NCBI GenBank assembly: GCA_965243345.1
Contig: CBDEUR010000003.1
Coordinates: 248,001-312,000 of the forward strand
Reading direction: 5' to 3'
DNA length: 64,000 bases
Source of the DNA: Bin52 sp965243345
GTDB taxonomy: Bacteria; Pseudomonadota; Alphaproteobacteria; Thalassobaculales; Thalassobaculaceae
Positions 34,056 to 42,934 of the stretch are shown here, in pieces. The first letter of the stretch is position 1. Every line of letters starts with the position of its first letter. A model generated the notes under the pieces. It saw nothing but the letters and a program-made list of their open reading frames with translations, did no database searches and had not been told where the DNA came from. A program made the position numbers and the translations under genes.

Positions 34056-34562
34056 CTCGGAGCCTCGTTCCTTCATGTCAAAGGCGGCTTGACCGTGCTC
34101 ATTGCGGAGCGGTCAGGCGATCCACGCCCCGCCCGGGAAGATCGGGATGGGTCCCGATGTTCCCGGGGGACCAACCGCCATGTCGTCTCCACCATAGCAC
34201 GCGGAAGGAGCAGCACATGTCCCACTGGTGTACACCGCCCGCCTCCCGAAGTTACTTCGAGGGTGATCATGGCGCAGATACCGCCCGGCCTCGGAGGGGC
34301 TCGCGTGACCATCGCAACTGCGACCGCAGCGGAACTCCGGGCTGGTCCACATACTCACGACGGCGGCTCGCAGGCGCACACCTGGTGGTGACAACGCACT
34401 CGCGCGAGCCCGACAGCCACGAAACCATCGGCGCCGAGTGGCGACAAGCGGGGTCTCGGCCCTCGCGTCCCCCACTTCCATTTTCGCTGAACAGTGAATA
34501 TTGTGAATTTGTCAGATAAGTGCCAAAAAACGGTTATTTGCTGAACAGCAAAGAGTCTGCGA
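34056..34562. other. Intergenic, promoter region of glgC and the AbiE-like module
   Basis: 507 bases between divergent genes. The left part shows no gene. The last 80 bases are AT-rich and hold two related dyads, listed separately. Short open frames rich in Arg and Ser were judged non-coding. Confidence 0.55.
34483..34552. promoter_or_regulatory. Two related palindromic operator-like sites before the AbiEi-like gene
   Basis: TTTGCTGAACAGCAAA (34537-34552) is an inverted repeat with 7-base arms around AA, ending 10 bases before the ATG. A second copy, TTCGCTGAACAGTGAA (34483-34498), shares 13 of 16 bases and is nearly palindromic. The copies start 54 bases apart. AbiEi antitoxins are known to repress their own promoter through paired inverted repeats, so these are good candidates for autoregulation. 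Confidence 0.6.
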
Positions 34563-35663
34563 ATGGTGATGCCAGATTCAGACATGGCGAAAGGACAGCT
34601 GCTTGATTGCTTCCTGACAGCCCTACGGGAACTGCCTGGGGTGCAGGCGAAATCCAGCAGGGTGGAACATCCGGGCGACCCCGAACGGGTACGGGACGCT
34701 CAGGTGGACCTTCGGGTGAGCGGGCAGGCGGTGACCCTGCTGATCGAGATGAGGAAGGTCATGTATCCCCGTGACGTGAGGCAGCTACTTTGGCAGTTCC
34801 ACGAATCCGCACGGAGATGGCCGCACCCGAAGAAACGACGAAAAGAGGTGTTCTGCCTGGTCGCCCAGTCGATTTCACCCGGAGCCAAGGAGTTGCTGAG
34901 GGGCGAGCGGGTTGGCTACTACGACAGCGGCGGCAGCCTGTTTCTTCCTGCCGGCAACATCTACGTGTACGTGGAGAAGCCGCTCCCGAAAAGCCTGTCG
35001 CGGTCCATCCGTTCCGTGTTTTCGGGCCGTCGTGCGCAAGTGCTGCACGCACTCCTGCTGCGGCATCACGAGTGGTTCGGAGTGAAGGACATCGCCAACC
35101 AGGCCCGGGTTTCGCCGGCAACGGCGTCGCAGGTGCTGGCGGAACTGGAGAAATTCGAGTGGGTGGTGTCGCGAGGACAGGGGCCGGGAAAGGAGCGCCG
35201 CCTGCAACAGCCGGGCGCCTTGCTGGATGCATGGGTGAGCCAGTTGGCTGCAATGCGGCCATTGTCGATGCGGCGCTACTTCGTACCGTCAGTGCGCGCG
35301 GAAGGGCTGGTGGAGAAGTTTGCGGCGGTCTGCGCGGAGAGCAAGGCCGAATACGCGATCACCCATGAAGCGGCAGGGCAGCGATACGCGCCGTTTCTGT
35401 CGACTGTGTCCCAGGTGCGTTGTCGGCTGCTGGGCGGGCCGGCAGCCGATCGGGTGTTCGGTGCACTGGATGCCCGAGTGGTTGGCCAGGGTGCGAATCT
35501 TGCGGTCATCGAAGTCAAGTCGCCGGGCGAGTTGCTGTTTCGCGAGTTCGTGAACGGAATCTGGCTGGCAAGCGCAGTGCAGGTCTACCTCGACCTGATG
35601 CGAAGCGAAGGCCGCGCCAGGGAAATGGCCAGGCACCTGCGGCAGGAAAGGATCGGCTTCTGA
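34563..35663 (+). CDS. AbiEi-like type IV antitoxin/regulator with winged helix
   Basis: 366 residues. Residues about 40-130 form a restriction-endonuclease-like domain: DAQVDLRV, LLIEMRKVMYPRDV (Asp about 49, Glu about 62), GYYDSGGSLFLP. Residues about 157-215 form a winged helix (VKDIANQARVSPATASQVLA, ELEKFEWVVSRG). The C-terminal part (about 235-360) resembles AbiEi C-terminal domains, with LAVIEVKSPGELLF. ATG 34563 is used; Met codons 3 and 8 are alternatives. Its stop overlaps the start of a nucleotidyltransferase gene, as in AbiE operons. Probably represses the operon through the upstream dyads; a direct antitoxin role is inferred. Confidence 0.7.
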   Translation: MVMPDSDMAKGQLLDCFLTALRELPGVQAKSSRVEHPGDPERVRDAQVDLRVSGQAVTLLIEMRKVMYPRDVRQLLWQFHESARRWPHPKKRRKEVFCLVAQSISPGAKELLRGERVGYYDSGGSLFLPAGNIYVYVEKPLPKSLSRSIRSVFSGRRAQVLHALLLRHHEWFGVKDIANQARVSPATASQVLAELEKFEWVVSRGQGPGKERRLQQPGALLDAWVSQLAAMRPLSMRRYFVPSVRAEGLVEKFAAVCAESKAEYAITHEAAGQRYAPFLSTVSQVRCRLLGGPAADRVFGALDARVVGQGANLAVIEVKSPGELLFREFVNGIWLASAVQVYLDLMRSEGRAREMARHLRQERIGF

Positions 35664-36577
35664 TGGCGAAACCCGCCACGTTTGACGGATACAGCGATCA
35701 GTACACGGTCGAATGCGAGCGTGTCCTCGTAACCTTGCTGCGTGGACTGGGCCCATGGAAGGCGTCCGTGTTTCTGGTAGGCGGACTGACTCCCAGATAC
35801 CTGGTGGCGGCTCGGCCTCCGGAAGTGCCGGCGCACGCCGGTACGCTCGATGTGGACATTGTCATCGACCTGCAGATCCTCGCCGACACCGCGGGATATC
35901 GCACGCTCGAGGAGAACCTGCGGGCAATGAGGTTCGAGCGGTCGACAAACGAAAAAGGCCAGAGGCTTTCGTGGCGGTGGCAGACTCGCACCGAAAACGG
36001 CGCGCTGATGGTGGTCGAACTTCTCGCCGACGCGCCGGAAATCGCTGGTGGCAGGGTAGAACCCTTGCCCACGGAAGGGAGAGTTTCCGCTCTCAACATT
36101 CCGCGTGCGTCCATCGTCTTCCACATGCACCAGCGCACGGAGATTCGGGCGGAACTCCTTGGTGGCGGGGGAAACGCCGTCGAAGTGGTGAGGCACGCCA
36201 ATCTGGTCAGCTTCACTTGCCTGAAGGCTTTCGCGTTCGACCAGCGCTTCGAGCGGAAGGACGCGCATGACCTGGTCTATTGCATTGAGCACTCGGAGGT
36301 GGGCCTCGACGGCGCCGCATGCATGTTCCGCGAGGCTTTGACTGGCAAGCACGGCGAAGTGATCCGGGACTGCTTGTCAACTATCCGCAACCGTTTCGCC
36401 GGGGACGGCGAGGTCGAGGGATTCCGGAAGGACGGTCCGGTAGCGGTGGCCCTGTTCGAACTGGGTGAGGGTAACGATGCCGGTCTGCGCGAAGCCCGGT
36501 TGCTGAGGCAGCGGGAGGTCAACAGCGTGATCGAGCAGCTTCTGGGCCGGATCACTTCGGTGGCAGGAGGGCAGTGA
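35663..36577 (+). CDS. Nucleotidyltransferase, probable AbiEii-like toxin
   Basis: 304 residues with a DNA-polymerase-beta-type nucleotidyltransferase core: VFLVGGLTPRYL (GG about 40-41) followed by LDVDIVIDL (Asp about 63 and 65), then NIPRASIVFHMHQRTEIRA, VSFTCLKAFAFDQRFERKDAHDL with Lys and Asp as in AbiEii/MenA-like enzymes. The ATG shares its A with the stop of the AbiEi-like gene. AbiEii-type toxins transfer nucleotides, some to tRNA 3' ends; the target here is unknown. Divergence from classic AbiEii is clear, so family-level confidence is moderate. Confidence 0.72.
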   Translation: MAKPATFDGYSDQYTVECERVLVTLLRGLGPWKASVFLVGGLTPRYLVAARPPEVPAHAGTLDVDIVIDLQILADTAGYRTLEENLRAMRFERSTNEKGQRLSWRWQTRTENGALMVVELLADAPEIAGGRVEPLPTEGRVSALNIPRASIVFHMHQRTEIRAELLGGGGNAVEVVRHANLVSFTCLKAFAFDQRFERKDAHDLVYCIEHSEVGLDGAACMFREALTGKHGEVIRDCLSTIRNRFAGDGEVEGFRKDGPVAVALFELGEGNDAGLREARLLRQREVNSVIEQLLGRITSVAGGQ

Positions 36578-36937
36578 AGCCGAATCTTGTCGGGATCAAC
36601 AAGTTTCCGGATCCCGCGATTCCCGAGCCGGCCTGCCCGGAACGAGACGCCCTGGCGCTGTGGATGCATTGACCGGCCGACACGCCATGCAACCGATACT
36701 TGACCAGGTTCATGCTGGAGCCGGGCTTGGAGGGCGACGACGGGATGAACGGCAACATGGGCAGCGACCTGCTCCTGACCTTGACGGTTGGGCTGGAGCC
36801 TCGTTCTCCCCGGCTCCCGCAGGTCCAGCCGCGCGTGTCGTTGCGCACGACGGTCAGCTGCCGCCTGATCGGCACTCGCTCTGCGAGGGATCCTCGTACG
36901 GATCCGGCATGTCGAAGTGGTCCTTCGCGTCCCCGGG
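36578..36937. other. Intergenic, no gene recognised
   Basis: 360 bases between convergent nucleotidyltransferase and MNT-HEPN genes. One frame (around 36710-36830) looks mildly protein-like but has no start signal or recognisable family. No hairpin with a T run was seen. Confidence 0.45.
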
Positions 36938-37954
36938 TTACGGATCCACCGCCCGCCGCATCCGATCCTGGAAGGACGCGATCGCCTCGCTGAGCACCGG
37001 GCGCAAGTCCAGCGCCGCCTCGGCTGCTGCCTGCGCCGGATCGCCCTCGTCTGCCTTGTGTTTCACCTGCGCACCCAGTAGGCCGGGCCACACGGCCGCC
37101 TGATCGACTGCGATCCGGGCCAGTCCCGGCAACTGTGCTGCCATGCCATCGGTCCCCGGCTCGATCTCGGATGCCCAGAAATCAAGCGTTCCGGCAAGGC
37201 GCCTGACGGCGGCCTTCACGTCCGGCACTGCAGGTGGCCGGAACTCGTACATCGCCAAATGGTGCTCGCGGCTGTCACCGTTCAAAGCTGCCATCCTCTG
37301 CGCCAGTACGCTGTCATTCGGGCGCTGCGCACCGAATTCGGAAGCCAGTCCGGCGATGTCATGGCTGCGGTCGGCCGGCACGCCGCGGCGCTCGATTGCT
37401 GCCTTGACCAGCAGCTCTGCGGCATCGGCGATGGCCTGCACCAGGATACTGCAGTGCCCACCGCTGACGGTCCAGGTTCCGCTCCGCGCCATGGCGTCGA
37501 TCGGGGTGAGGGCGGCGTGTACCTTCACCAACACCAGCCGCATTCTGCCGGCCCAGTGTTCCGGGTCTACCGCACTCTCCCTCCCGATCTGCTCCGGATC
37601 CGGCCCGTTCCATTCACCCGCGAGCACCTTGCCGTCGCGGCAGACCGCGTAGGGCAGGGTGCCGAGGACACGGCAGCGCCGCCGCAGGTCGTCCTCGGAC
37701 AGCGCCCGGGCATCGATGCGGACAAGGGCGTCAGGCAGCTCCGATCGCGGAAACACCGACGTTGCCAGGCCCGGCTGACGGGGTTCGTCGCCCTCGAGCA
37801 CGATTGCGACGTCCCAGTCACTGTTCGGGCGCGCCGTTCCACGCGCCCGACTGCCGAACAGGACCGCGGCCCTGGCGCGCGGCCACTGGCTCAAGGCCTT
37901 CCGGCAGGCGGCGACGATGTCCCGTTCGGTGAGTTCAGTGATGACAACTGGCAT
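36938..37954 (-). CDS. MNT-HEPN single-chain nucleotidyltransferase/HEPN protein
   Basis: 338 residues. Residues about 8-115 are a minimal nucleotidyltransferase: VLFGSRARGTARPNSDWDVA (GS about 34-35, Asp about 46 and 48). Residues about 135-290 are helical HEPN, with the pattern RGVPADRSHDIAGLASEFG that includes an Arg...His pair (about 190-198). In MNT-HEPN toxin-antitoxin systems the two domains are usually separate proteins, MNT adding AMP to the HEPN RNase; here they are fused. ATG 37954 is chosen for GGCGAGG six bases upstream; a Met eight codons earlier is possible. No partner gene is adjacent on this strand. Confidence 0.8.
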   Translation of the reverse strand: MPVVITELTERDIVAACRKALSQWPRARAAVLFGSRARGTARPNSDWDVAIVLEGDEPRQPGLATSVFPRSELPDALVRIDARALSEDDLRRRCRVLGTLPYAVCRDGKVLAGEWNGPDPEQIGRESAVDPEHWAGRMRLVLVKVHAALTPIDAMARSGTWTVSGGHCSILVQAIADAAELLVKAAIERRGVPADRSHDIAGLASEFGAQRPNDSVLAQRMAALNGDSREHHLAMYEFRPPAVPDVKAAVRRLAGTLDFWASEIEPGTDGMAAQLPGLARIAVDQAAVWPGLLGAQVKHKADEGDPAQAAAEAALDLRPVLSEAIASFQDRMRRAVDP

Positions 37955-38265
37955 GCGACGCCTCGCCACTGGAACCATGAAGGCCCGGGGTGCAGTCAGT
38001 ATAGAACGGGGGAGAGGGGAGGCGGGCCGTCCGGACCGGTTGCCGGGCGCAGCCTCGGGCGTATCCTCCGGCTCCCGCGGGTTCCGGCCGGGACTGTCGT
38101 CGCGCCCGACCTGGTGCTGTCCCCTCGCAGTGGCCTCGACTCGACAAGTCGGCAGCCGGACGCCGACGGGCAGACCGGGTTTTCGCGCTGCCGTCGGACT
38201 GACGGGAGGGAGACCGTGGCGGTACGCCGGTCTCGAGCCTTCTCGGGACGCGCCTTCGGACCCGG
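37955..38265. other. Intergenic, nothing recognised
   Basis: 311 bases upstream of the MNT-HEPN gene and downstream of the secreted-protein gene. It must hold the MNT-HEPN promoter. No dyad like those at 34483-34552 was found here. Confidence 0.5.
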
Positions 38266-39135
38266 TTACGACCCGCGGGCCCTCGCGCCGGCGTTCTCGC
38301 CGATGCAGGTGTAGGCCCGGGTTTCCCCGACCCTGATCGGGCAGCCGTGCCTGAGTTCGGTGGTGGTCTTGCCGGCCTCCATCTCCTCCAGGATCGCGAC
38401 CACCGCCTTCCAGCGTCGGGCCGCTTCCTCGGCCGTGTCGCCGAACCCGAGGATCATCTGTCCCTGGTCCAGCCTGATCGCCTGGTCGCGAAGGCAGTAC
38501 ACCTTGCCGAAGGCGACACAGCGTGCCCTGACCCGTGTCGGCGAAGACACGTACTCGCCGGGTGCGAAGACCTGGTTGTGGAAGTTGTTGGGATCAAGCT
38601 TGCGGAACGCGTGCTCGACCGACGCGGTCTTCATGCGCAGTCCGGCAAACGGGGTCAGGATCGACAGGGCGGGCGCATCCGTGAAACCCGGCGAGAACAG
38701 CACCGCCCATTTTGCGGCAACGTGAAACGGGCCGATCAGGACATCGTTTGGCTGCAGGCCATCGCGCCGCAGCAGGTGCTGCAGCGAGTTGTGGCGCCTG
38801 ACATCGGCATGGTGTTCGGCGGCAATGCCTCCGACCGTCCCGATGCTGCCGGAGCAGTCGTTCCGGTATTCCCATCGCTTCCGGTCGTCGCTTGCCGGCG
38901 CGTAGTAGTGCGCGAACGGTCTTCGGGATCCCGGGTCGAGTTCCCCGACCGCCTGTGTGCAGGCGGCCAGCGCGCCGGACAGGGCCTCGTCCGCGCTCCG
39001 GTCGATGGCAGCGCCCCAGCTGCGGGTGGTCCAGACCATCGCACCGTACAGGTCCTCTTCCGACCGTGCCGTACCGGCCGGGAGCAGGCCCGTGAGAAGG
39101 ACCGCGGCCATGACCACGCTGCGTGCGGCACCCAT
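38266..39135 (-). CDS. Secreted protein of unknown function
   Basis: 289 residues. Residues 1-25 are a Sec signal peptide (basic start, VVMAAVLLTGLLP core, likely cut after TARS). The mature part has two pairs of Cys (in LAACTQ and NDCSGS; VRARCVAFGKVYCLRD), suggesting disulfides in the periplasm. ATG 39135 is chosen because GGAGG lies six bases upstream; a longer Met start ten codons earlier lacks one. Preceded on the same strand by a hydratase gene 50 bases away. No family recognised. Confidence 0.68.
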   Translation of the reverse strand: MGAARSVVMAAVLLTGLLPAGTARSEEDLYGAMVWTTRSWGAAIDRSADEALSGALAACTQAVGELDPGSRRPFAHYYAPASDDRKRWEYRNDCSGSIGTVGGIAAEHHADVRRHNSLQHLLRRDGLQPNDVLIGPFHVAAKWAVLFSPGFTDAPALSILTPFAGLRMKTASVEHAFRKLDPNNFHNQVFAPGEYVSSPTRVRARCVAFGKVYCLRDQAIRLDQGQMILGFGDTAEEAARRWKAVVAILEEMEAGKTTTELRHGCPIRVGETRAYTCIGENAGARARGS

Positions 39136-39185
39136 GAGAAGCCTCCATCCACAGGCGTGTGTCATTCCCGCGGTCCTGCGCCGGT

Positions 39186-39986
39186 TCAGGTGATGGTGAG
39201 GCGGCAGCTTCCGAGGACGCCGAAGTCGGCAACGAATTCCTGGCCGGCCGCGCCGGGCATGGGCTGGGTCGTCGAGCCCGTCGTCACCAGGTCGCCGGCC
39301 TGGAGCGCGCCGCCCCGGGAGTTCAGCTCGTTCGCAAGCCACGCGAGCACCACCAGCGGTCCGCCGTCGACGTTGCTCCCGGCCCCTGTCTTCTCCACCA
39401 CGCCGTTGATCGAGAGCGTGATGTCGATCGCGGCGAGGTCAATGGACGCATGTTCGGCCTGGAACGGTCCGTGCACCCAGCACCCGTTCGCGCCGTTGTC
39501 CGCAATGATGCAGCCGATCCCCGCCTGGTTCCAGACCGGGAAAGGTGAGGTCACCACCTCGATCGCCGGTGCGACCGCCTCGACCGCGTCGGCCACGGAG
39601 GACGGGGTGTGCGGCGAGCCGGTGGCCGGCAGGTCCCGGCCGAGCCGCACCGCGATCTCGGGTTCGACGATGATGACGTGCCAGTCGGCCGCGCTGATGA
39701 CATGCGGTTCGGGATGGCACAGGGTTGACAGCAGGGAGCCGGCGAAGGCCTGGTCGGTTTCCAGCATCTCGCGGGCCGCCGGATTGGTCGCTCCGATCTT
39801 GTAGCCGACCCGGCGACCGCCCGAGCTGGCAAGCAGCCGGCCCACCAGGGATGACTGTACCGCGTAGCCGTCCTCCCGGTCTGCCGGCCGGTAGGTCTCC
39901 GGCAGCCAGTCGAGCCGTGCGTGGTCCCGGCGCGCCCTGAACAGTTCACCCGCGGCGGTGTCCACGGCTGCGGCGTCGAGTGTCAT
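39186..39986 (-). CDS. 2-keto-4-pentenoate hydratase/FAH-superfamily hydratase
   Basis: 266 residues of the MhpD-like group. Motifs: YAVQSSLVGRLLASSGGRRVGYKIGAT divided over about 41-67, metal ligands in IIVEPEIAVRLGRDLP (about 105-120), PAIEVV, GCIIADNGANGCWVHG and LVTTGSTTQPMPGAAGQEF near the C-terminus. It adds water to 2-hydroxypenta-2,4-dienoate-like products in aromatic meta-cleavage, or acts as a related decarboxylase. No ring-cleavage genes are in the window, so the substrate is open. It is divergent from the DUF1190 gene. Confidence 0.85.
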   Translation of the reverse strand: MTLDAAAVDTAAGELFRARRDHARLDWLPETYRPADREDGYAVQSSLVGRLLASSGGRRVGYKIGATNPAAREMLETDQAFAGSLLSTLCHPEPHVISAADWHVIIVEPEIAVRLGRDLPATGSPHTPSSVADAVEAVAPAIEVVTSPFPVWNQAGIGCIIADNGANGCWVHGPFQAEHASIDLAAIDITLSINGVVEKTGAGSNVDGGPLVVLAWLANELNSRGGALQAGDLVTTGSTTQPMPGAAGQEFVADFGVLGSCRLTIT

Positions 39987-40135
39987 GAAAGGTCTCCCTG
40001 CGATGCGGTGTCCGGATCCGGGAGTGTAGACGATTGACGCAGCGGTGTGTGCAGTTCCGCGCGCATCGCATGGTGTTGCGCACAGCGCCGTGGTGCCCGA
40101 CTATGCAGGTAGGGGAATGCACGGGAGAACGGGTG

Positions 40136-40672
40136 ATGAAGCGATCGCGCAGGATTGCGCTGGTGGTGATGGGAACCTCGGCGCTGACGCTCGCGGCGTG
40201 CGAGGAACGCAAGACCGAGGCGGCCCTGTTCGAGACGGTCGAACAGTGCGTTGCCGAACAGGGACTGGTCGCCGAGCAGTGCTACCGTGAATTCGACGCC
40301 GCCCGGGCCCAGCACGCGCAGGTCGCCCCGAAGTACACCTCGCAGGCTGACTGCGAAGAGGATTTCGGCCAGGGCGCGTGCGAGACCGCTCCCTATCGCA
40401 CCACCACCGGCAACAGCGTATTCATGCCGCTGATGGCTGGCTTCATGATGGGGCAGATGATGGGTGGCCGGGCATACACCCAGCCGCTCTATCGCTCGCG
40501 TGACGATGCGAAGACATTCCGGACCTCGGACAATCGTCCGGTGGGCAGGACGGTCGGTCGCACCCTGGTTCCCGAACGCTCCGCTGCCAAACCGTCCTCC
40601 AAGCTCTACACCCAGCAGCGCGGTGGCTTCGGCGCCCGCGCCCGTGCGGCGGGATACCGGGTGGGAGCCTGA
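40136..40672 (+). CDS. DUF1190 (YgiB/YjfM-like) lipoprotein
   Basis: 178 residues. A lipoprotein signal peptide ends in LTLAAC (lipid-modified Cys about 22). Mature part has Cys pairs (EQCVAEQGLVAEQCYREF and ADCEEDFGQGACE), a Met/Gly-rich hydrophobic stretch MPLMAGFMMGQMMGG (about 98-112) and a basic tail, all typical of DUF1190. Its TGA overlaps the ATG of the next gene, as with ygiB-ygiC in enterobacteria. Likely anchored in the envelope; function unknown. Confidence 0.85.
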   Translation: MKRSRRIALVVMGTSALTLAACEERKTEAALFETVEQCVAEQGLVAEQCYREFDAARAQHAQVAPKYTSQADCEEDFGQGACETAPYRTTTGNSVFMPLMAGFMMGQMMGGRAYTQPLYRSRDDAKTFRTSDNRPVGRTVGRTLVPERSAAKPSSKLYTQQRGGFGARARAAGYRVGA

Positions 40673-41832
40673 TGGAACGGCTGTCGCTGCCGGCGCGCCG
40701 CAACTGGCAGCAGGTTGCCGCCGAGCACGGGTTCACCTTTCACACCCCGGACGGTGAACGCTACTGGGACGAGACCCACGCCTACCGCTTCACGCTGCGC
40801 CAGGTCGAGGACGACCTGGAGACCCCGGCGGAGGAACTCGAGCAGATGTGCTTCAGCGTGGTGGAGCGCGCGGTTGCGGACGAGAGCGTGCTCGAACGTC
40901 TCGCGATCCCGCAGCGCTTCTGGAGCTATGTTGCCGAAAGCTGGGCTGACGGCGAGCGTAATCTCTACGGTCGCATGGACTTCTGCTATGACGGCGCCGG
41001 TCCGGCGAAACTGCTCGAATACAATGCCGATACGCCGACCGCGCTGTACGAGAGTTCGATCTTCCAGTGGGTCTGGCTCGAGCAGGCGATGGAACAGGGC
41101 ATCCTTCCCGACGGCGCGGACCAGTTCAATTCCCTGCACGAGCGCCTGGTTGACGCGCTCGGGCGCATCGGCATCGACGGGCTGCTGCACCTAGCCTGCG
41201 CGCGTGACTCCGAGGAGGATCTCGGCACCGTCGAATACATCGAGGACTGCGCGCGCCAGGCCGGTCTTTCGACCTTCCGGATGTTCGTCGAGGATATCGG
41301 GCTTGCCGGCAACGGGCAGTTTACCGATACCGATGACAGGCCGGTGGCGTGGCTGTTCAAGCTCTACCCGTGGGAATGGCTGATGGCCGAGGAGTTCGGA
41401 GACCGGATTCCCGGCTCCGGGACCCGGTTCATTGAACCGGGCTGGAAGGCAATCCTGTCCAACAAGGGCCTGATGGCGCTGTTGTGGGAGATGTTCGAAG
41501 GACATCCGAACCTGCTGCCGACCTTCTTTCAGGGCGACCCGGGAGCTGCCGATCTGGCCGGGCATCATGTCCGCAAGCCCCTGCTTTCGCGCGAGGGCGC
41601 CAACCTGCGCCTGGTCGAGGACGGCCGGGTCGTCGCGGAGACCGGCGGTGAGTACGGTGAGGAAGGCTACGTGGTCCAGGCGCTGGCGCCGCTGCCCTCG
41701 CATGCCGGTCGCCGGCCGATGTGCGGGGTCTGGCTGGTTGCCAGCGAAGCCGCCGGCATGGGAATTCGCGAGGACGACGGAATGGTGACCACTGACGACG
41801 CCTGTTTCGTGCCGCACTTCATCCTCGACTGA
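40672..41832 (+). CDS. Glutathionylspermidine synthase-like ATP-grasp ligase (YgiC/YjfC family)
   Basis: 386 residues matching the synthetase domain of GspS: FCYDGAGPAKLLEYNADTPT (about 103-122, ATP-grasp core), LFKLYPWEWLMAEEFG (about 226-241), IEPGWKAILSNKGLMALLWE and KPLLSREGANL near the C-terminus. There is no amidase domain. The enterobacterial YgiC/YjfC proteins ligate peptides but do not make glutathionylspermidine as far as known, so the substrate is open. Translationally coupled to the DUF1190 lipoprotein gene; the conserved pair probably acts together. Confidence 0.88.
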   Translation: MERLSLPARRNWQQVAAEHGFTFHTPDGERYWDETHAYRFTLRQVEDDLETPAEELEQMCFSVVERAVADESVLERLAIPQRFWSYVAESWADGERNLYGRMDFCYDGAGPAKLLEYNADTPTALYESSIFQWVWLEQAMEQGILPDGADQFNSLHERLVDALGRIGIDGLLHLACARDSEEDLGTVEYIEDCARQAGLSTFRMFVEDIGLAGNGQFTDTDDRPVAWLFKLYPWEWLMAEEFGDRIPGSGTRFIEPGWKAILSNKGLMALLWEMFEGHPNLLPTFFQGDPGAADLAGHHVRKPLLSREGANLRLVEDGRVVAETGGEYGEEGYVVQALAPLPSHAGRRPMCGVWLVASEAAGMGIREDDGMVTTDDACFVPHFILD

Positions 41833-41972
41833 CCCGGGCCGGAGAACGCGTTGTCGCGCCGTTGGCGGCGCTGTATAAGCCTGCGTGTTCCTCCCGCGCG
41901 TCACGTGATTGTCCCGGAGTACGCGCACCTGGTCGACTGGCGTTTCCCGGGCCGCCCGACATTCCTGAGGTC

Positions 41973-42929
41973 ATGCGCATACTCCGTACCCTCGAGCTGG
42001 TTACCCCGGACGACCGGGGCGCGGTGGCCGCCGTCGGCAATTTCGACGGGGTGCATCTCGGACACCAGAAGGTTCTCGCCGAGGCGGCGGGGATCGCGCG
42101 CGACCGCGGACTGACCTTCGCGGTCCTCACCTTCGAGCCGCACCCGCGCATGCTGTTCCAGCCCGAGGCGGTGCCGTTCCGGCTGACCAGCAGCGCAACC
42201 CGGACCGCGATGTTCCGCCGTCTCGGCGTCGAACTGCTGTTCGAACTGCCGTTTGACCACGCATTCTCCCAGCTTTCGGCCGAGGCGTTCGTGACTGACG
42301 TGGTCAGGGACGGTCTCGGGGTGTGTCATGTCGTGTGCGGCTACGACTTCGTGTTCGGGCATCGCCGTCGCGGGACTCCCGAGGTGCTCGAGCATCTCGG
42401 GCGGGAGGCCGGGATCGGAGTGACCTGCGTTCCGGCGGTTTCGGAGGGTGACGGTGCGGTCTACTCGTCGACCCGCGTCAGGCAGTGCCTGGCCGAGGGG
42501 GACCCGGCGGGCGCGGCGGAACTGCTGGGACGGCCGTGGAGTTTCCGCGCCCCGGTCGAGGAAGGTGACCGGCGCGGCCGGACGATCGGGTTCCCGACCT
42601 GCAACCTGCGGATCGTCGACCTCCAGCAGCCGGCGCACGGCGTCTACGCGGTTCGGGTCGACCTGGACGGGACCGTGGTTCCGGGTGTGGCCAACTTCGG
42701 CCGGCGGCCGACGGTCAATGACCGCGGAGCGCTGTTCGAGGTGCACCTGTTCGACATCGACCGCGACCTGTACGGCCGGGAACTCGAGGTGCACCTGATT
42801 GACTTCATTCGGCCCGAAATGAGATTTAGCGGCCTTGATGAACTGAAGGCCCGCATTGCCGCGGATGCGGACGCGGCGCGAAGCCGTCTTTCGGAACAAA
42901 AGGGACCGCTCCTTGCAGGAGCGAACTGA
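41973..42929 (+). CDS. ribF: Bifunctional riboflavin kinase/FAD synthetase
   Basis: Makes FMN and FAD from riboflavin; 318 residues. The N-terminal FAD synthetase has AVGNFDGVHLGHQKVL (20-35), TFEPHPRMLF and VCGYDFVFGHRRRG (about 130-143) and YSSTRVRQCL. The C-terminal flavokinase has GDRRGRTIGFPTCNL (about 200-214), HGVYAVRV and VANFGRRPTV. It ends 5 bases before ileS; this ribF-ileS-lspA order is widespread. The ATG at 41973 has GAGG close by. Confidence 0.95.
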   Translation: MRILRTLELVTPDDRGAVAAVGNFDGVHLGHQKVLAEAAGIARDRGLTFAVLTFEPHPRMLFQPEAVPFRLTSSATRTAMFRRLGVELLFELPFDHAFSQLSAEAFVTDVVRDGLGVCHVVCGYDFVFGHRRRGTPEVLEHLGREAGIGVTCVPAVSEGDGAVYSSTRVRQCLAEGDPAGAAELLGRPWSFRAPVEEGDRRGRTIGFPTCNLRIVDLQQPAHGVYAVRVDLDGTVVPGVANFGRRPTVNDRGALFEVHLFDIDRDLYGRELEVHLIDFIRPEMRFSGLDELKARIAADADAARSRLSEQKGPLLAGAN

Positions 42930-42934
42930 ACGAT

